Origin: RGIG4097 sp937885645
Lineage (GTDB): Bacteria > Bacillota > Clostridia > Christensenellales > CAG-917
NCBI GenBank assembly: GCA_937885645.1
Contig: CALABJ010000020.1
Span: 1-64,000 of the forward strand
Length of the DNA: 64,000 nt
Direction of reading: 5' to 3'
Part shown: positions 32,029-42,084 of the stretch, piece by piece
Layout of the letters: the number at the start of each line of letters is the position of its first letter
How positions within the stretch are numbered: position 1 is the first letter of the stretch
The notes under the pieces: generated by a model
The model's input: only the letters and a program-made list of their open reading frames with translations
Database searches by the model: none
Told to the model about the DNA's origin: nothing
Translations under genes and position numbers: made by a program

Positions 32029-33804
32029 ATGGCAGTAAACAGCAACGGGGGCATCACCCAAGAGTTTTTGGACGAGCTGAAATTCAAGTGTGACATCGTA
32101 AGCGTCATCTCCGGATATATTCGCCTTGACAAGAAGGGCGGAAAGTATTTCGGCTGTTGTCCTTTCCACAACGAGAAGACTGCGTCCTTCTGCGTCAACA
32201 CTGACGGACAGTATTATCACTGCTTTGGCTGTGGCGCCAGCGGAAACGTAATCAACTTCGTTATGGAAATGGAATCCTTGTCCTTTATTGATGCAGTGAA
32301 ATTCCTTGCCGAAAAGGCAGGTATGGAAATGCCCGAAGTCAAGTTTGACCCTGACTACAAAAAGAAGAGAGAAAAGAAGGACGTGCTCCTTTCACTTATG
32401 AAGGACACTGCTCACTATTATCGCAACAATCTTCTTCGTGAGGTTGAGGGCAAAGAGGCAAGAGAATATCTCCTCTCCCGAGGAATTGGCGAGGACATTG
32501 CAAGATATTACGGCATCGGTCTTTCCTTGGGACAGGACCAACTGCAAGGATATATGCGCCGTAAGGGATATTCAATTGAGAATCTCCGTGACTGCGGTCT
32601 TGTCAACGGCGAGCAATTGGTTGACGCATTTGCCGGCAGAATCATCGTGCCTATCCTTGACGGCATGAGCAACGTGGTGGCATTTGGCGGAAGAATTTAT
32701 CACGGCGAAAAGGACGTGGCAAAGTATAAAAACTCCACCAACACCGAAATCTTTGACAAGGGTAGGACTGTGTACGGCATCAACTTTGTCAAGCGTGAAA
32801 AGAGAGAAAACGGCGGATTCCACAACCTGATTTTGGTTGAGGGATATATGGACGTCATTGCCCTTGGCAGCGTTGGCATAAAGAACGTTGTGGCAGGCAT
32901 GGGCACCGCCCTCACTGACGGACAAGCAAGAGAAATCGCACGGCTTGTGCCCCTTGTGTACGTGTGCTATGACGGCGACAGCGCAGGCAGAAAGGCAACA
33001 ATCAAAAACGTTGAAATCTTGATGAAGGCGGGAGTTGAGGTGAAAGTGGTATCCCTTGACGACGGCTGTGACCCCGACGACACCATCAAGAAGGAAGGCT
33101 ATGAAGGCTTTATGGCAAGAGTGAAAGCCGCGCTCCCCATCATAGAGTACAAACTGAAACTGTGCGCTGACGCCTACAATCTTGACAGTGTTGACGGCAG
33201 AACAAAGTACGTGCGCGCCGCATTGAAAGTGTTGAGCGAAGTGAACAGCATCGCAGAAAGAGAGGTTTATCTTGGTGTTGTGTCACGTTTAAGTGGCGTT
33301 TCGGTTGATACACTCACAAGAGATCTTGGCAAAGCACCTGCAAAAGAAGTGGAAGCAACTGAGCTTTCCGCACCTCTCAAAGAGGACAAAACCGTGAAGG
33401 CAGGCAGGTTTATCCTCAACAAGATTTTGACTCACGCCTCTTTCAGCGACATAGGATTTTTGAAGAAGGAGTGGTTCACGCACCCTCTTCATCAAAGCAT
33501 ATTTGGTGACGTTGTTGAAAGTGCAGGGGGATTGAAAGTGGCAACCCTCTTTGACAAATACACCGACGATGAGTTGAACAAAATAATCGGTGACGACGTT
33601 GTCTTTGAAGTGCCTGCAACAGAGCAAATATATTTTAGCGACTGCATTTTGGTCCTTGCCAACGACTACATCTCAAAGCAACTTGACGGACTGACAAAAC
33701 GATATAATGCAGCAACCACACCCGCAGACAAGAAAGCCATCATCACTCAAATGGCGTCACTGCAACAAAAATTGAAATCAAAAAACGTTAAAGATAAAAT
33801 TTAA
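32029..33804 (+). CDS. dnaG: DNA primase DnaG
   Basis: 591 residues. The N-terminal zinc finger CPFHNEKTASF...CFGC (C44, H47, C65, C68), the catalytic core with TOPRIM motifs (VEGYMD, then GMGTALT, then CYDGDSAGRKA) and a C-terminal helicase-binding region are all present. It synthesises RNA primers for lagging-strand replication. It opens the classical dnaG-rpoD operon, 12 bases before rpoD. Ribosome-binding site ggaaaag. Confidence 0.97.
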   Translation: MAVNSNGGITQEFLDELKFKCDIVSVISGYIRLDKKGGKYFGCCPFHNEKTASFCVNTDGQYYHCFGCGASGNVINFVMEMESLSFIDAVKFLAEKAGMEMPEVKFDPDYKKKREKKDVLLSLMKDTAHYYRNNLLREVEGKEAREYLLSRGIGEDIARYYGIGLSLGQDQLQGYMRRKGYSIENLRDCGLVNGEQLVDAFAGRIIVPILDGMSNVVAFGGRIYHGEKDVAKYKNSTNTEIFDKGRTVYGINFVKREKRENGGFHNLILVEGYMDVIALGSVGIKNVVAGMGTALTDGQAREIARLVPLVYVCYDGDSAGRKATIKNVEILMKAGVEVKVVSLDDGCDPDDTIKKEGYEGFMARVKAALPIIEYKLKLCADAYNLDSVDGRTKYVRAALKVLSEVNSIAEREVYLGVVSRLSGVSVDTLTRDLGKAPAKEVEATELSAPLKEDKTVKAGRFILNKILTHASFSDIGFLKKEWFTHPLHQSIFGDVVESAGGLKVATLFDKYTDDELNKIIGDDVVFEVPATEQIYFSDCILVLANDYISKQLDGLTKRYNAATTPADKKAIITQMASLQQKLKSKNVKDKI

Positions 33805-33816
33805 CTTGGAGGAAAT

Positions 33817-34857
33817 ATGGACAAAGAACAACTGCTCAAAGCGGAAATAGACAAACTGATTTCCATGGGCAAAGCAAACGGCTCGGTCACTGAAGAAGAA
33901 ATCATTGCAAAACTTGAAAAAATCAGCGTCACTCCCGAAGAAATGGAAGTGGTGTTCAAGGCCCTCGCGGAGGCAAAGATCACCATCAAGGAAAACGTCC
34001 CTGACGCAGAACTTGACAAGATCATCGAAGGCAGTGTTGACGACTCAGTGAAGATGTATCTTAAGGACATCGGCAAAGTGGCACTGCTCACCGCAGAAGA
34101 CGAAGTGGAATTGGCAAAACGTATGGAAGAGGGGGACGAAGAGGCAAAGAAGATTTTGTCTGAAGCAAACCTCCGTCTTGTGGTTTCAATCGCAAAACGC
34201 TACGTTGGCCGTGGCATGCAATTCCTTGACCTTATTCAAGAAGGCAACCTTGGTCTTATGAAAGCCGTTGAAAAGTTCGACTACACAAAGGGCTTCAAAT
34301 TTTCTACATACGCAACTTGGTGGATTCGCCAAGCAATCACTCGTGCAATAGCCGACCAAGCACGTACAATCCGTATTCCCGTCCACATGGTTGAAACAAT
34401 CAACAAGCAAGTGCGTGCAACCCGTCAACTCCTTCAAAAGCTGGGCAGAGAGCCTAGCCCCGAAGAGATTGCAGAATATCTTGGTTGCCCCGAAGAAAAG
34501 GTCCGTGAAATCCAAAAGATTGCACAAGACCCCGTGTCACTTGAAACACCTATCGGTGAAGAAGAAGACAGCCACCTCGGCGACTTCATTGAAGACGACA
34601 GAGCATTGTCTCCTAGCGATGTTGCTGAAAGCAATATGTTGAAGGAGCAACTGATTCAAGTTCTCAACACTCTCACTCCTCGTGAAGAAAAGGTGCTTCG
34701 CCTCCGCTACGGTCTTGACGACAGCCACCCCAGAACCCTTGAAGAAGTTGGCAAGGAGTTCAACGTCACTCGTGAGCGTATCCGCCAAATCGAAGCAAAG
34801 GCACTGAGAAAACTCCGTCACCCCAACCGTCTTAAGAAGTTGAAGGATTTTGACTGA
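33817..34857 (+). CDS. rpoD: Primary sigma factor RpoD (sigma-A)
   Basis: 346 residues, short like other clostridial sigma-A proteins, because region 1.1 is abbreviated. Region 2 contains the conserved FSTYATWWIRQAI recognition segment, region 3 GREPSPEEIAEYLG, and region 4 ends with the helix-turn-helix VTRERIRQIEAKALRKLRHP. It directs core RNA polymerase to promoters of the TTGACA/TATAAT type seen across this window. Ribosome-binding site ggaggaa; it overlaps trmK by one base. Confidence 0.98.
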   Translation: MDKEQLLKAEIDKLISMGKANGSVTEEEIIAKLEKISVTPEEMEVVFKALAEAKITIKENVPDAELDKIIEGSVDDSVKMYLKDIGKVALLTAEDEVELAKRMEEGDEEAKKILSEANLRLVVSIAKRYVGRGMQFLDLIQEGNLGLMKAVEKFDYTKGFKFSTYATWWIRQAITRAIADQARTIRIPVHMVETINKQVRATRQLLQKLGREPSPEEIAEYLGCPEEKVREIQKIAQDPVSLETPIGEEEDSHLGDFIEDDRALSPSDVAESNMLKEQLIQVLNTLTPREEKVLRLRYGLDDSHPRTLEEVGKEFNVTRERIRQIEAKALRKLRHPNRLKKLKDFD

Positions 34858-35525
34858 TGCCTATACGCATAGATGAAAGACTGACTGCAATCGCCAACCT
34901 CATACAAGGAGGAGCGGTTGCGGACATAGGTTGTGACCACGGAAAACTGGGATATTATTTGGTGTCAACGGACAGAGCCGACAAGGTGATTGCCACAGAC
35001 ATTTCAGCCCCCAGTTTACGAAAGGCAAGCGAGCTTGCTTTTGACAACGGAGTCACAGAAATCATGGAAACCCGTCTTGGAGACGGGCTTTCGCCTATAA
35101 AAAGCGAAGAAGTTGACACAGTTGTCATCGCCGGTCTTGGCGGTGACGTCATTGCAGAAATTTTGAAATCCGCGCGGTTAGATGCCAAAAAATTCAAACA
35201 TTTTGTGCTTTCACCCAACACCCACCCCGAAAAAGTCCGTCGTGAACTTAAATTGATGAAACACACAATTGTCACAGACCTCTTGACCGAATGCGCCGGA
35301 AAGTATTATACTATTATTTCAACGGAGTTGAAAGTCGACTATAAAGACGACCTTGATGACGATGAAATCTTGTACGGAAAGTTTTTTAGGACGGACAAAG
35401 TCTTTTTGAAACGCTCCCTTGAAGAAATCGCCACAATGAAAAACATCCTTGAAACTCATCAATCAGCGGAACTTGAAGGCAAGATTGCTCGCCTTGAAGA
35501 AGTCCTCAAAAAGGTGGAAAAATGA
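34857..35525 (+). CDS. trmK: tRNA (adenine-22-N1)-methyltransferase TrmK
   Basis: 222 residues. The SAM-binding motif ADIGCDHGKLGYYL is near the N-terminus and the conserved VIAGLGGDVI follows. A C-terminal coiled segment matches TrmK. It methylates A22 in tRNA. Its place after rpoD and before the Nif3-like gene is the common Bacillota order. It overlaps the next gene by ATGA. Confidence 0.93.
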   Translation: MPIRIDERLTAIANLIQGGAVADIGCDHGKLGYYLVSTDRADKVIATDISAPSLRKASELAFDNGVTEIMETRLGDGLSPIKSEEVDTVVIAGLGGDVIAEILKSARLDAKKFKHFVLSPNTHPEKVRRELKLMKHTIVTDLLTECAGKYYTIISTELKVDYKDDLDDDEILYGKFFRTDKVFLKRSLEEIATMKNILETHQSAELEGKIARLEEVLKKVEK

Positions 35526-36286
35526 AAATAAGTGAAGTCATTGAAATCATCGAACAATATGCCCCTATTGAAATCGCAGACGACGGCGATAGAGTGAAAG
35601 TAGGTCTGCAACTTGGCAGCAGAAACCCCGAGTGCACCGGCGTTGTCACCTGCCTTGACGCAACCCTTGACGTCATCAAACTGGCAGTTGAAAACGGTTG
35701 CAACATGGTTGTGTCACACCACCCCTTGATCTATTATCCCCTCCAAAAGGTGGATGCAGACGAGGTCCACGGTGAAGTGGTGGCTTATGCTCTTAAAAAC
35801 GACGTCACAGTCTATTCCGCCCATACCAACTTTGACAAGTGTGAGATTGGAACAAACGCCTCTCTTGTCAAAATGTTTGGTGGCAAAACCATTGAAACCA
35901 ACGGCTGTTGTTTCCTCTGTGAAATTGAGCCCACAACCGTCCGCGACTTTGCACTTAAAATTGCATCTGTCCTAAACGACAAGTCAGTGAAAGTGGCAGG
36001 AAACCCTGACAAACTTGTCAACAAGTTTGCAGTGTGCTCAGGTGGTGGCGGTGGCGCATATTCCTTCCTTGAATATGCCGAGAAAAATGCAGACGTCTAC
36101 GTGTCTGGTGATATGCCTCATCACATCTATCTTGAAGCGGTCAACAGAGATTTTGCTTGCATCGAGTTTTCACACTACGCAAGTGAAATTATGGCAGAAG
36201 ACGTGTTCAAATCAATCCTTGAAAACAAAGTGAAAGTTATAAAAGCAAATCAACTCTGTCCTTTTAGGACTTTGGAGGAACTATGA
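35522..36286 (+). CDS. Nif3-like dinuclear metal-centre protein (YqfO family)
   Basis: 254 residues. Metal-binding histidines appear in VSHHPLIYY and in the C-terminal EFSHYASE. The segment YSAHTNFD is also conserved in the family, which includes GTP cyclohydrolase-like proteins of uncertain reaction. It overlaps both neighbours by four bases. The shorter version without the PII-like insert is present. Confidence 0.92.
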   Translation: MKISEVIEIIEQYAPIEIADDGDRVKVGLQLGSRNPECTGVVTCLDATLDVIKLAVENGCNMVVSHHPLIYYPLQKVDADEVHGEVVAYALKNDVTVYSAHTNFDKCEIGTNASLVKMFGGKTIETNGCCFLCEIEPTTVRDFALKIASVLNDKSVKVAGNPDKLVNKFAVCSGGGGGAYSFLEYAEKNADVYVSGDMPHHIYLEAVNRDFACIEFSHYASEIMAEDVFKSILENKVKVIKANQLCPFRTLEEL

Positions 36287-36990
36287 AATTCGATTCAATC
36301 CTTGAATACCAAAGAGTAGATATTGAACTCATCGCTCTTGAAAACGAAGCAACCTCAAGCAAGGAGCTTGCAGGTCTTTACAGCGCAAAGAAAAATCTTG
36401 ACAACGCAACAGCCACCATCGGCAAACTGTCCTCAGAAGCCGGTGAACTCATTGCAAATCATCAAAAAATTCAAGACAAACTCAGCGCATTGAAGGCAAA
36501 ACTTGACGAGTTTGACGGCATCATTGAAGGTGTTGAAGACCTCTCTGAAGCAGACTACTATCTCAAACAAATCGAGGCACTTGCCAGCGAAATCGCTTCT
36601 CTTGAAAAGGAAGCATCAAAGGATATGAGCCGTATTGACGGCGTCAACAATGAATACAAAAAGACTTGGGAGGCAGGCATCAAGGCAAGCGAAGGCTACA
36701 AGCAAGCCAAAATCGCTTACGAGCAATATATGGCAAGCATGCAACCCAAGGTTATGGAAATAAAGGCAAAACTGGACACTTTGAGGAAGGACGTCCCCGA
36801 TGAACTTTTCAATTATTACAAATCTCATCGCGATCCCAAAAAGATGCCCGTATTCGTAGAATACGACGCAAACAAGAACATTTGCGGAAGATGTCGTATG
36901 GAAGTGCCCGGCGACACCGCAGGCAAGTTGCGTGCAGGTGAAGGCGCAGAGTGCCCCAACTGCCGCAGAATCCTTTATATGCCCCAATAG
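36283..36990 (+). CDS. Coiled-coil zinc-ribbon protein (CT398 family)
   Basis: 235 residues. Residues 1-175 form a long antiparallel coiled coil rich in Leu, Glu and Lys. The C-terminus (about 200-235) carries the zinc ribbon CGRC...CPNC. Members of this family often follow the Nif3-like gene in Bacillota; a nucleic-acid-associated role has been proposed. It ends nine bases before lacZ. Confidence 0.9.
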   Translation: MKFDSILEYQRVDIELIALENEATSSKELAGLYSAKKNLDNATATIGKLSSEAGELIANHQKIQDKLSALKAKLDEFDGIIEGVEDLSEADYYLKQIEALASEIASLEKEASKDMSRIDGVNNEYKKTWEAGIKASEGYKQAKIAYEQYMASMQPKVMEIKAKLDTLRKDVPDELFNYYKSHRDPKKMPVFVEYDANKNICGRCRMEVPGDTAGKLRAGEGAECPNCRRILYMPQ

Positions 36991-36999
36991 GAGGGAACT

Positions 37000-39900
37000 A
37001 TGAACTGCCACAACGACGTCAACATTTACAGTGTCAACACTCTGCCCAAACACGGGGCAGGTTTCCCCAAAGATGAAAACGGCGCTGAAAGAGTGGTTTG
37101 TCTCAATGGACAATGGAGATTCCGCTTTTTCAATTCAGTGCTCATCCTTGACCGTCATCCCAGCACTTGGGACGAAATCGAAGTGCCTTCCAACTGGCAA
37201 CTGAAAGGATATGGCAAGCCTATCTACACCAACGTAAGATACCCTTATCCTATCCACACAGGCCTTGGCAAACCCCATATCGACGACAAAGAAAACTCTT
37301 GCGCCGTTTACGAGAGAGATTTTGACGTTGACACCCTTGACAGCCTTGTCAAAATCAACTTTGCCGCCAACAGCGGTGCGGAACTCTATATCAACGACAA
37401 GTTTGTTGGATACAGCGAAAGCAGTTTTGACTATCAAGAATACGACATCACCGACTTTGTCACAGCAGGCAAAAACGTGGTGAAGATTGTGGTGTATCGC
37501 TATACAACAGGCAGTTATCTTGAAGACCAAGATATGTGGCGAATTTCAGGCTTGTTCCGTGACGTAAATCTCATTTTCGAGCCTTATTGCCACGTTGCAG
37601 ACGTCTATGCAAAGGCAGATTTCAATGCTGATTTCACCGAAGCAACCTTTGACTGCACTGTAGATATCGCTTGCGACAAGGACGACTATGGTGACGGAGA
37701 CGTCATCGTTGACCTTGTTGACAAAGAGGGCAACGTTGTTTTCAATGACTCATTTAGAGTCCTTGAATTTGACGAAGGCGATCACTTTACAATGAACTTC
37801 AAGGGCAAAATCGCAAACCCCAATTTGTGGAGCAGTGAAAATCCCTATCTCTATAACCTCCGCGTCCGCCTCAATGAAAACAGACACTCAGGTGTCAAAG
37901 AAGTTGACAGACGTGAAATCAACTTCGGTTTTAGAAAGATTGAAGTTGTGCCCAAGACCGCAGAAAGAGACACAACAATCCTTTTGAACGGGGAAGTGCT
38001 GAAAATCCGTGGTGTCAACCGTCACGAATTCCACCCCGAATACGGTCACGCAGTTCCTAAGGAACTGACTGAAAAGGACATCATCCTTTGCAGAAACAAC
38101 AACATCAACAGCATCCGCACCTCACACTATCCCAACAGCCGTCATTTCTATGACCTTTGCGACCGCTACGGCATTATGGTCATGTGTGAAAACAACCTTG
38201 AAACTCACGGCCTTGCTTCAAGAGTGCCTCGCTCAAATCCTATTTGGGTGAAGCAAACAAGTTGGCGTATGGAAAATATGGTGCGTACATATCGCAACCA
38301 CCCCTCAATTTTGTTCTGGTCACTGGGCAACGAATCAGGGGACGGCGGAAAGTCATTTGTTGAAATGAAAAAGACCGCAGTTGCTCTTGACAACACTCGT
38401 CCTGTCCACTATGAAAGCGACGGCTATCTGAAAGTGTCAGACATTATGAGTGAAATGTACACCCCCGAAACACAAATGGAAGAGATTGGCAAAAACAGAC
38501 TGCATATGCACTCCCGTGCATTGTGGGCACCTTTAGGCCACTACCTCACTCCCAAAATGTATCGTGACAAGCCCTTTATTCAATGCGAATATTCCCACGC
38601 AATGGGCAACTCACTGGGCAACTTTGCAGACTACTGGAAGCACTTCAAAAAGTATGACAGACTTTGCGGTGGCTACATTTGGGACTTTGCAGACCAAACA
38701 ATCAAGCGTATGCACGCAGACGGCACAGTTGAATGGACTTACGGTGGTGACTGGGATGACAAGCCCAACGACGGCAACTTTGCTTTCAATGGTATCGTCC
38801 GTGGTGACCGCTCACCCAACCCTGCATTGTACGAAGTGAAAAAGGTGTATCAACAAGTGGACTTCACCCTTGTTGACGGCAAAGTGCAAGTGAAAAACGA
38901 CTATTGCTACACCGACCTCAAAGACCATTTCTCACTTAGAATGACCCTCACCGTCAATGGCGAAGAAAAGGGCAGTGTTGACCTCGCTATGCCCTCAGTT
39001 GCACCTCACGGCACAGCCCTTGTGGATATCCCCTTTGACGTGACTGAAAGTGACACACACCTTACCGTCCAAGCAATTCAACTGAATGATGACAGAGGCA
39101 TAAAGGCAGGCCACGTTGTTGCAGAAGAGCAACTGGAACTGAGCCCCTTCGAGCCTCAACAATTTAGAGTGGCAGAAGGCAAGGCAGTCAGTGATGACGG
39201 CAAGCATCTCGTCCTTGATGCAGGCAACGTCGTTGCAACTGTTGACAAGGAGTCAGGATATATCGTAAGTGTCAAAAAAGCAGGTTTAGAACTTCTTTCT
39301 GCACCTGTAAAACCCAATTTCTGGCGTTCACCCACCGACAACGACTTCGTGCCTCACATCGGTATGTTCCTCAAATTGTTCCTTGGTGTCTATTATTACA
39401 AGAGAGCAACCGCCGGCATCGTCAAGTCAAATATCCACATCCGCGACAAGAAGGTTATGATTGATTGGCACACCACACGTATGCCTATGCTCAAGACCGT
39501 TTACGAAGTGGGTGAGGACGGAATCAGAGTGTCAATGAAGTGCAAGGGTATGATGTTTGACCTTCCTAGATACGGCTTTGAAATGAAGGGTGCAGTGAAG
39601 GACGAAATCACCTTCTACGGCCGTGGCGCACATGAAAACTATTGTGATAGAAAGACTGGCGCATTCCTCGGCACACACACTGGCACAGTCAATGACTTTG
39701 AACACGACTATCTCTATCCTCAAGAAAACGGCAATCACTGCGACGTGAGAAGACTGAACGTTGGCGGTGAAAATGGATTCAACTTTGAAGCACTGTCAAA
39801 GCCCTTTGAATTCAGTTGCCACAACTACTCCCTTGACGCTCTTGAAAGTGCAAAGCACCTCCACGAGTTGAAGAAGGAAAACGACGGAGTTTGGATCTAC

Positions 39901-40014
39901 ATAGACGGACAACAACGTGGTGTTGGCGGTGACGTCCCCGCACTTGCCTGCACGAAGCGCAGATATAAGTTGTTGCCTTTGAAAACCTATGAATTTGAAT
40001 TCATCATCAAATAA
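37000..40014 (+). CDS. lacZ: GH2 beta-galactosidase
   Basis: 1004 residues with the full five-domain LacZ layout. The acid/base is E445 (SLGNESGD) and the nucleophile is E530 (QCEYSHAMGNS); NRHEFHPEYG is the conserved entry to the barrel, and the C-terminal beta-sandwich closes with the FRSPTDND-type segment (FWRSPTDNDF). There is no signal peptide. The aggaggg ribosome-binding site sits in the nine-base gap after the CT398-family gene, so it is apparently co-transcribed with rpoD. It could degrade galacto-oligosaccharides released by the GH53 enzymes, as well as lactose. Confidence 0.95.
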   Translation: MNCHNDVNIYSVNTLPKHGAGFPKDENGAERVVCLNGQWRFRFFNSVLILDRHPSTWDEIEVPSNWQLKGYGKPIYTNVRYPYPIHTGLGKPHIDDKENSCAVYERDFDVDTLDSLVKINFAANSGAELYINDKFVGYSESSFDYQEYDITDFVTAGKNVVKIVVYRYTTGSYLEDQDMWRISGLFRDVNLIFEPYCHVADVYAKADFNADFTEATFDCTVDIACDKDDYGDGDVIVDLVDKEGNVVFNDSFRVLEFDEGDHFTMNFKGKIANPNLWSSENPYLYNLRVRLNENRHSGVKEVDRREINFGFRKIEVVPKTAERDTTILLNGEVLKIRGVNRHEFHPEYGHAVPKELTEKDIILCRNNNINSIRTSHYPNSRHFYDLCDRYGIMVMCENNLETHGLASRVPRSNPIWVKQTSWRMENMVRTYRNHPSILFWSLGNESGDGGKSFVEMKKTAVALDNTRPVHYESDGYLKVSDIMSEMYTPETQMEEIGKNRLHMHSRALWAPLGHYLTPKMYRDKPFIQCEYSHAMGNSLGNFADYWKHFKKYDRLCGGYIWDFADQTIKRMHADGTVEWTYGGDWDDKPNDGNFAFNGIVRGDRSPNPALYEVKKVYQQVDFTLVDGKVQVKNDYCYTDLKDHFSLRMTLTVNGEEKGSVDLAMPSVAPHGTALVDIPFDVTESDTHLTVQAIQLNDDRGIKAGHVVAEEQLELSPFEPQQFRVAEGKAVSDDGKHLVLDAGNVVATVDKESGYIVSVKKAGLELLSAPVKPNFWRSPTDNDFVPHIGMFLKLFLGVYYYKRATAGIVKSNIHIRDKKVMIDWHTTRMPMLKTVYEVGEDGIRVSMKCKGMMFDLPRYGFEMKGAVKDEITFYGRGAHENYCDRKTGAFLGTHTGTVNDFEHDYLYPQENGNHCDVRRLNVGGENGFNFEALSKPFEFSCHNYSLDALESAKHLHELKKENDGVWIYIDGQQRGVGGDVPALACTKRRYKLLPLKTYEFEFIIK

Positions 40015-40064
40015 TAAGAATCAATAAAGTACGGCCGTTGTAAGGCCGACTGCAAGGAGTATAT

Positions 40065-42005
40065 ATGAATATTGAACTTAAAGACGGAAGCAAACTTGTG
40101 ATTGACGGACCTAAGTCCGCTTACGAAATCGCAAAGCAAATCGGTGAAAGACTGGCAAAAGTGGCACTTGTATGCAAAATTGACGGTGTTCTCACCTCTA
40201 TGAGAGAAGTCATTGACCACGACTGCAAATTTGAAGTTCTCACTTGGAACGATGACGAAGCAAAGGCAGTATACCGCCACACCGCTTCACATATCCTCGC
40301 ACAAGCAGTGAGAAATGTCTATCCCACAGTCCAACTGGCAATTGGCCCTTCAATTGAAAACGGATTCTACTACGACTTTGATTTCAAGACACCTATCACA
40401 CAAGGTGACTTTGAAAAAATCGAAGCAGAGATGAAGGCAATCATCAAGGCAGATATGCCCATTGAAAGAAAGGTTGTTTCACGTAAGGAAGCAGAATCAA
40501 TGCTGAAAAAGATGAAACAAACCTACAAGATTGAACTTTTGGCAGATATCCCCGAAGGAGAAGAAATCTCATTCTACACACAAGGTGACTTCATCGACCT
40601 TTGCGCAGGCCCTCACCTCAGTAGCACAGGAAAGGTCAAGGAATTCAAGTTGACCTCACTGACCGGTGCATATTGGCGCGGAAATGAAAAGAACAAGATG
40701 CTCACCCGTATCTACGGCACAGCATTTGACAAAAAAGCAGAACTTGAAGAATATCTCAAGAAACTTGAAGAAGCAAAGATGCGTGACCACAACCGTCTTG
40801 GCAGAGACCTCGGCTTCTTTATGACAGACGAAAACGTTGGTCAAGGACTTCCTCTCATTATGCCCAAGGGCGCAAGAATCATCCAACTTATGCAACGCTT
40901 TGTTGAAGATGAAGAACAAAAGAGAGGCTATCTCCTCACCAAGACACCTATCATGACCAAGAACAATCTGTTCATCACCTCAGGTCACTGGGATCACTAC
41001 AAGGACAAGATGTTCTACATCGGTGAAGAAGGTGTTGATGATGAAATCCTCGCACTTCGTCCTATGACTTGCCCTCTGCAATTCACAATCTACAAAAACG
41101 GCTTGAAGTCATATCGTGACCTCCCCGTGAGGTATGCCGAAACCGCAACCCTTTTCCGTAAGGAAGCCAGCGGTGAAATGCACGGTCTCACCCGTGTCAG
41201 ACAATTTACACTTTCTGACGGTCACATCGTCTGCACACCCGACCAACTTGAACAAGAGTTTGAAACAGCCCTTGACCTCATCAAATATCTTATTGACGTC
41301 CTCGGCCTCAACAACGACGTCAGCTATCGTTTCTCACGTTGGGATCCTCAAGACGCAGACAAGTACGTTGGCACAGCAGACGACTGGAACAAGGTTGAGT
41401 CAACAATGGAACAAATCCTCCACAACCTTGACGTTGAATATGAAACAGGTTGGGGTGAAGCCGCTTTCTACGGCCCTAAACTTGACGTCCAAGCAAAGAA
41501 CGTCCACGGCAAGGAAGACACAATGTTCACAGTGCAAATCGACTTTGCTCTTGCAGAGAGATTTGATATGATCTACATTGATGAAAACGGTGAAAAGCAA
41601 CGCCCCCTCATCGTCCACAGAAGCTCAATCGGTTGCTATGAGCGCACCTTTGCACTCCTCATTGAAAAGTACAACGGAGCATTCCCCTTGTGGCTTTCAG
41701 CAGAGCAAGTCCGCGTGTTGTCCTTGACAGACCGCACCATCGACAATGCTCTTGAAGTGAAGAAGGCACTTATGAATGCTGGCATCAGAGCAGAAGCAGA
41801 CGTGAGAAGTGAAAAACTTGGCAAGAAGATCCGCGAAGCACAACTTGAAAAAGTCAACTACATCCTCATCATTGGCGACAAGGAAGCAGAGCAAGGTCTC
41901 GTGGCAGTCCGTCACAGATCAGAAGGTGATCTGGGCACAATGACCCTTGATGAATTCAAGTCAAAGGTCCTTCTCGAAACCGCAGAAAAGCGTCTTGACA
42001 AATAA
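40065..42005 (+). CDS. thrS: Threonyl-tRNA synthetase
   Basis: 646 residues. TGS domain (1-60), editing domain with HTASH and the SAD motif (about 70-230), catalytic core with motif 2 FRKEASGEMHGLTRVRQF and motif 3 SSIGCYERTFALLIE, and the anticodon-binding domain. The gap from lacZ is 50 bases and holds only a small hairpin (cggcc/ggccg), so the T-box found before many Bacillota thrS genes is missing. Confidence 0.97.
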   Translation: MNIELKDGSKLVIDGPKSAYEIAKQIGERLAKVALVCKIDGVLTSMREVIDHDCKFEVLTWNDDEAKAVYRHTASHILAQAVRNVYPTVQLAIGPSIENGFYYDFDFKTPITQGDFEKIEAEMKAIIKADMPIERKVVSRKEAESMLKKMKQTYKIELLADIPEGEEISFYTQGDFIDLCAGPHLSSTGKVKEFKLTSLTGAYWRGNEKNKMLTRIYGTAFDKKAELEEYLKKLEEAKMRDHNRLGRDLGFFMTDENVGQGLPLIMPKGARIIQLMQRFVEDEEQKRGYLLTKTPIMTKNNLFITSGHWDHYKDKMFYIGEEGVDDEILALRPMTCPLQFTIYKNGLKSYRDLPVRYAETATLFRKEASGEMHGLTRVRQFTLSDGHIVCTPDQLEQEFETALDLIKYLIDVLGLNNDVSYRFSRWDPQDADKYVGTADDWNKVESTMEQILHNLDVEYETGWGEAAFYGPKLDVQAKNVHGKEDTMFTVQIDFALAERFDMIYIDENGEKQRPLIVHRSSIGCYERTFALLIEKYNGAFPLWLSAEQVRVLSLTDRTIDNALEVKKALMNAGIRAEADVRSEKLGKKIREAQLEKVNYILIIGDKEAEQGLVAVRHRSEGDLGTMTLDEFKSKVLLETAEKRLDK

Positions 42006-42019
42006 AATCAAGCATACAA

Positions 42020-42051
42020 AAAAAAGGCACTCGTTTGAGTGCCTTTTTTTA
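42020..42051. terminator. Bidirectional intrinsic terminator
   Basis: The stem aggcactc/gagtgcct has a gttt loop with A-run and T-run. It ends the dnaG-to-thrS transcription unit and the convergent MFS gene. Confidence 0.9.
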
Positions 42052-42084
42052 TTAATTAAAGTTTTATTTGTTTATTTTTACGCA

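Noticed and set aside
40015..40064. T-box leader of thrS
   Set aside because: Only 50 bases separate thrS from lacZ, too short for a T-box, and the T-box consensus TGGNACCGCG is absent.
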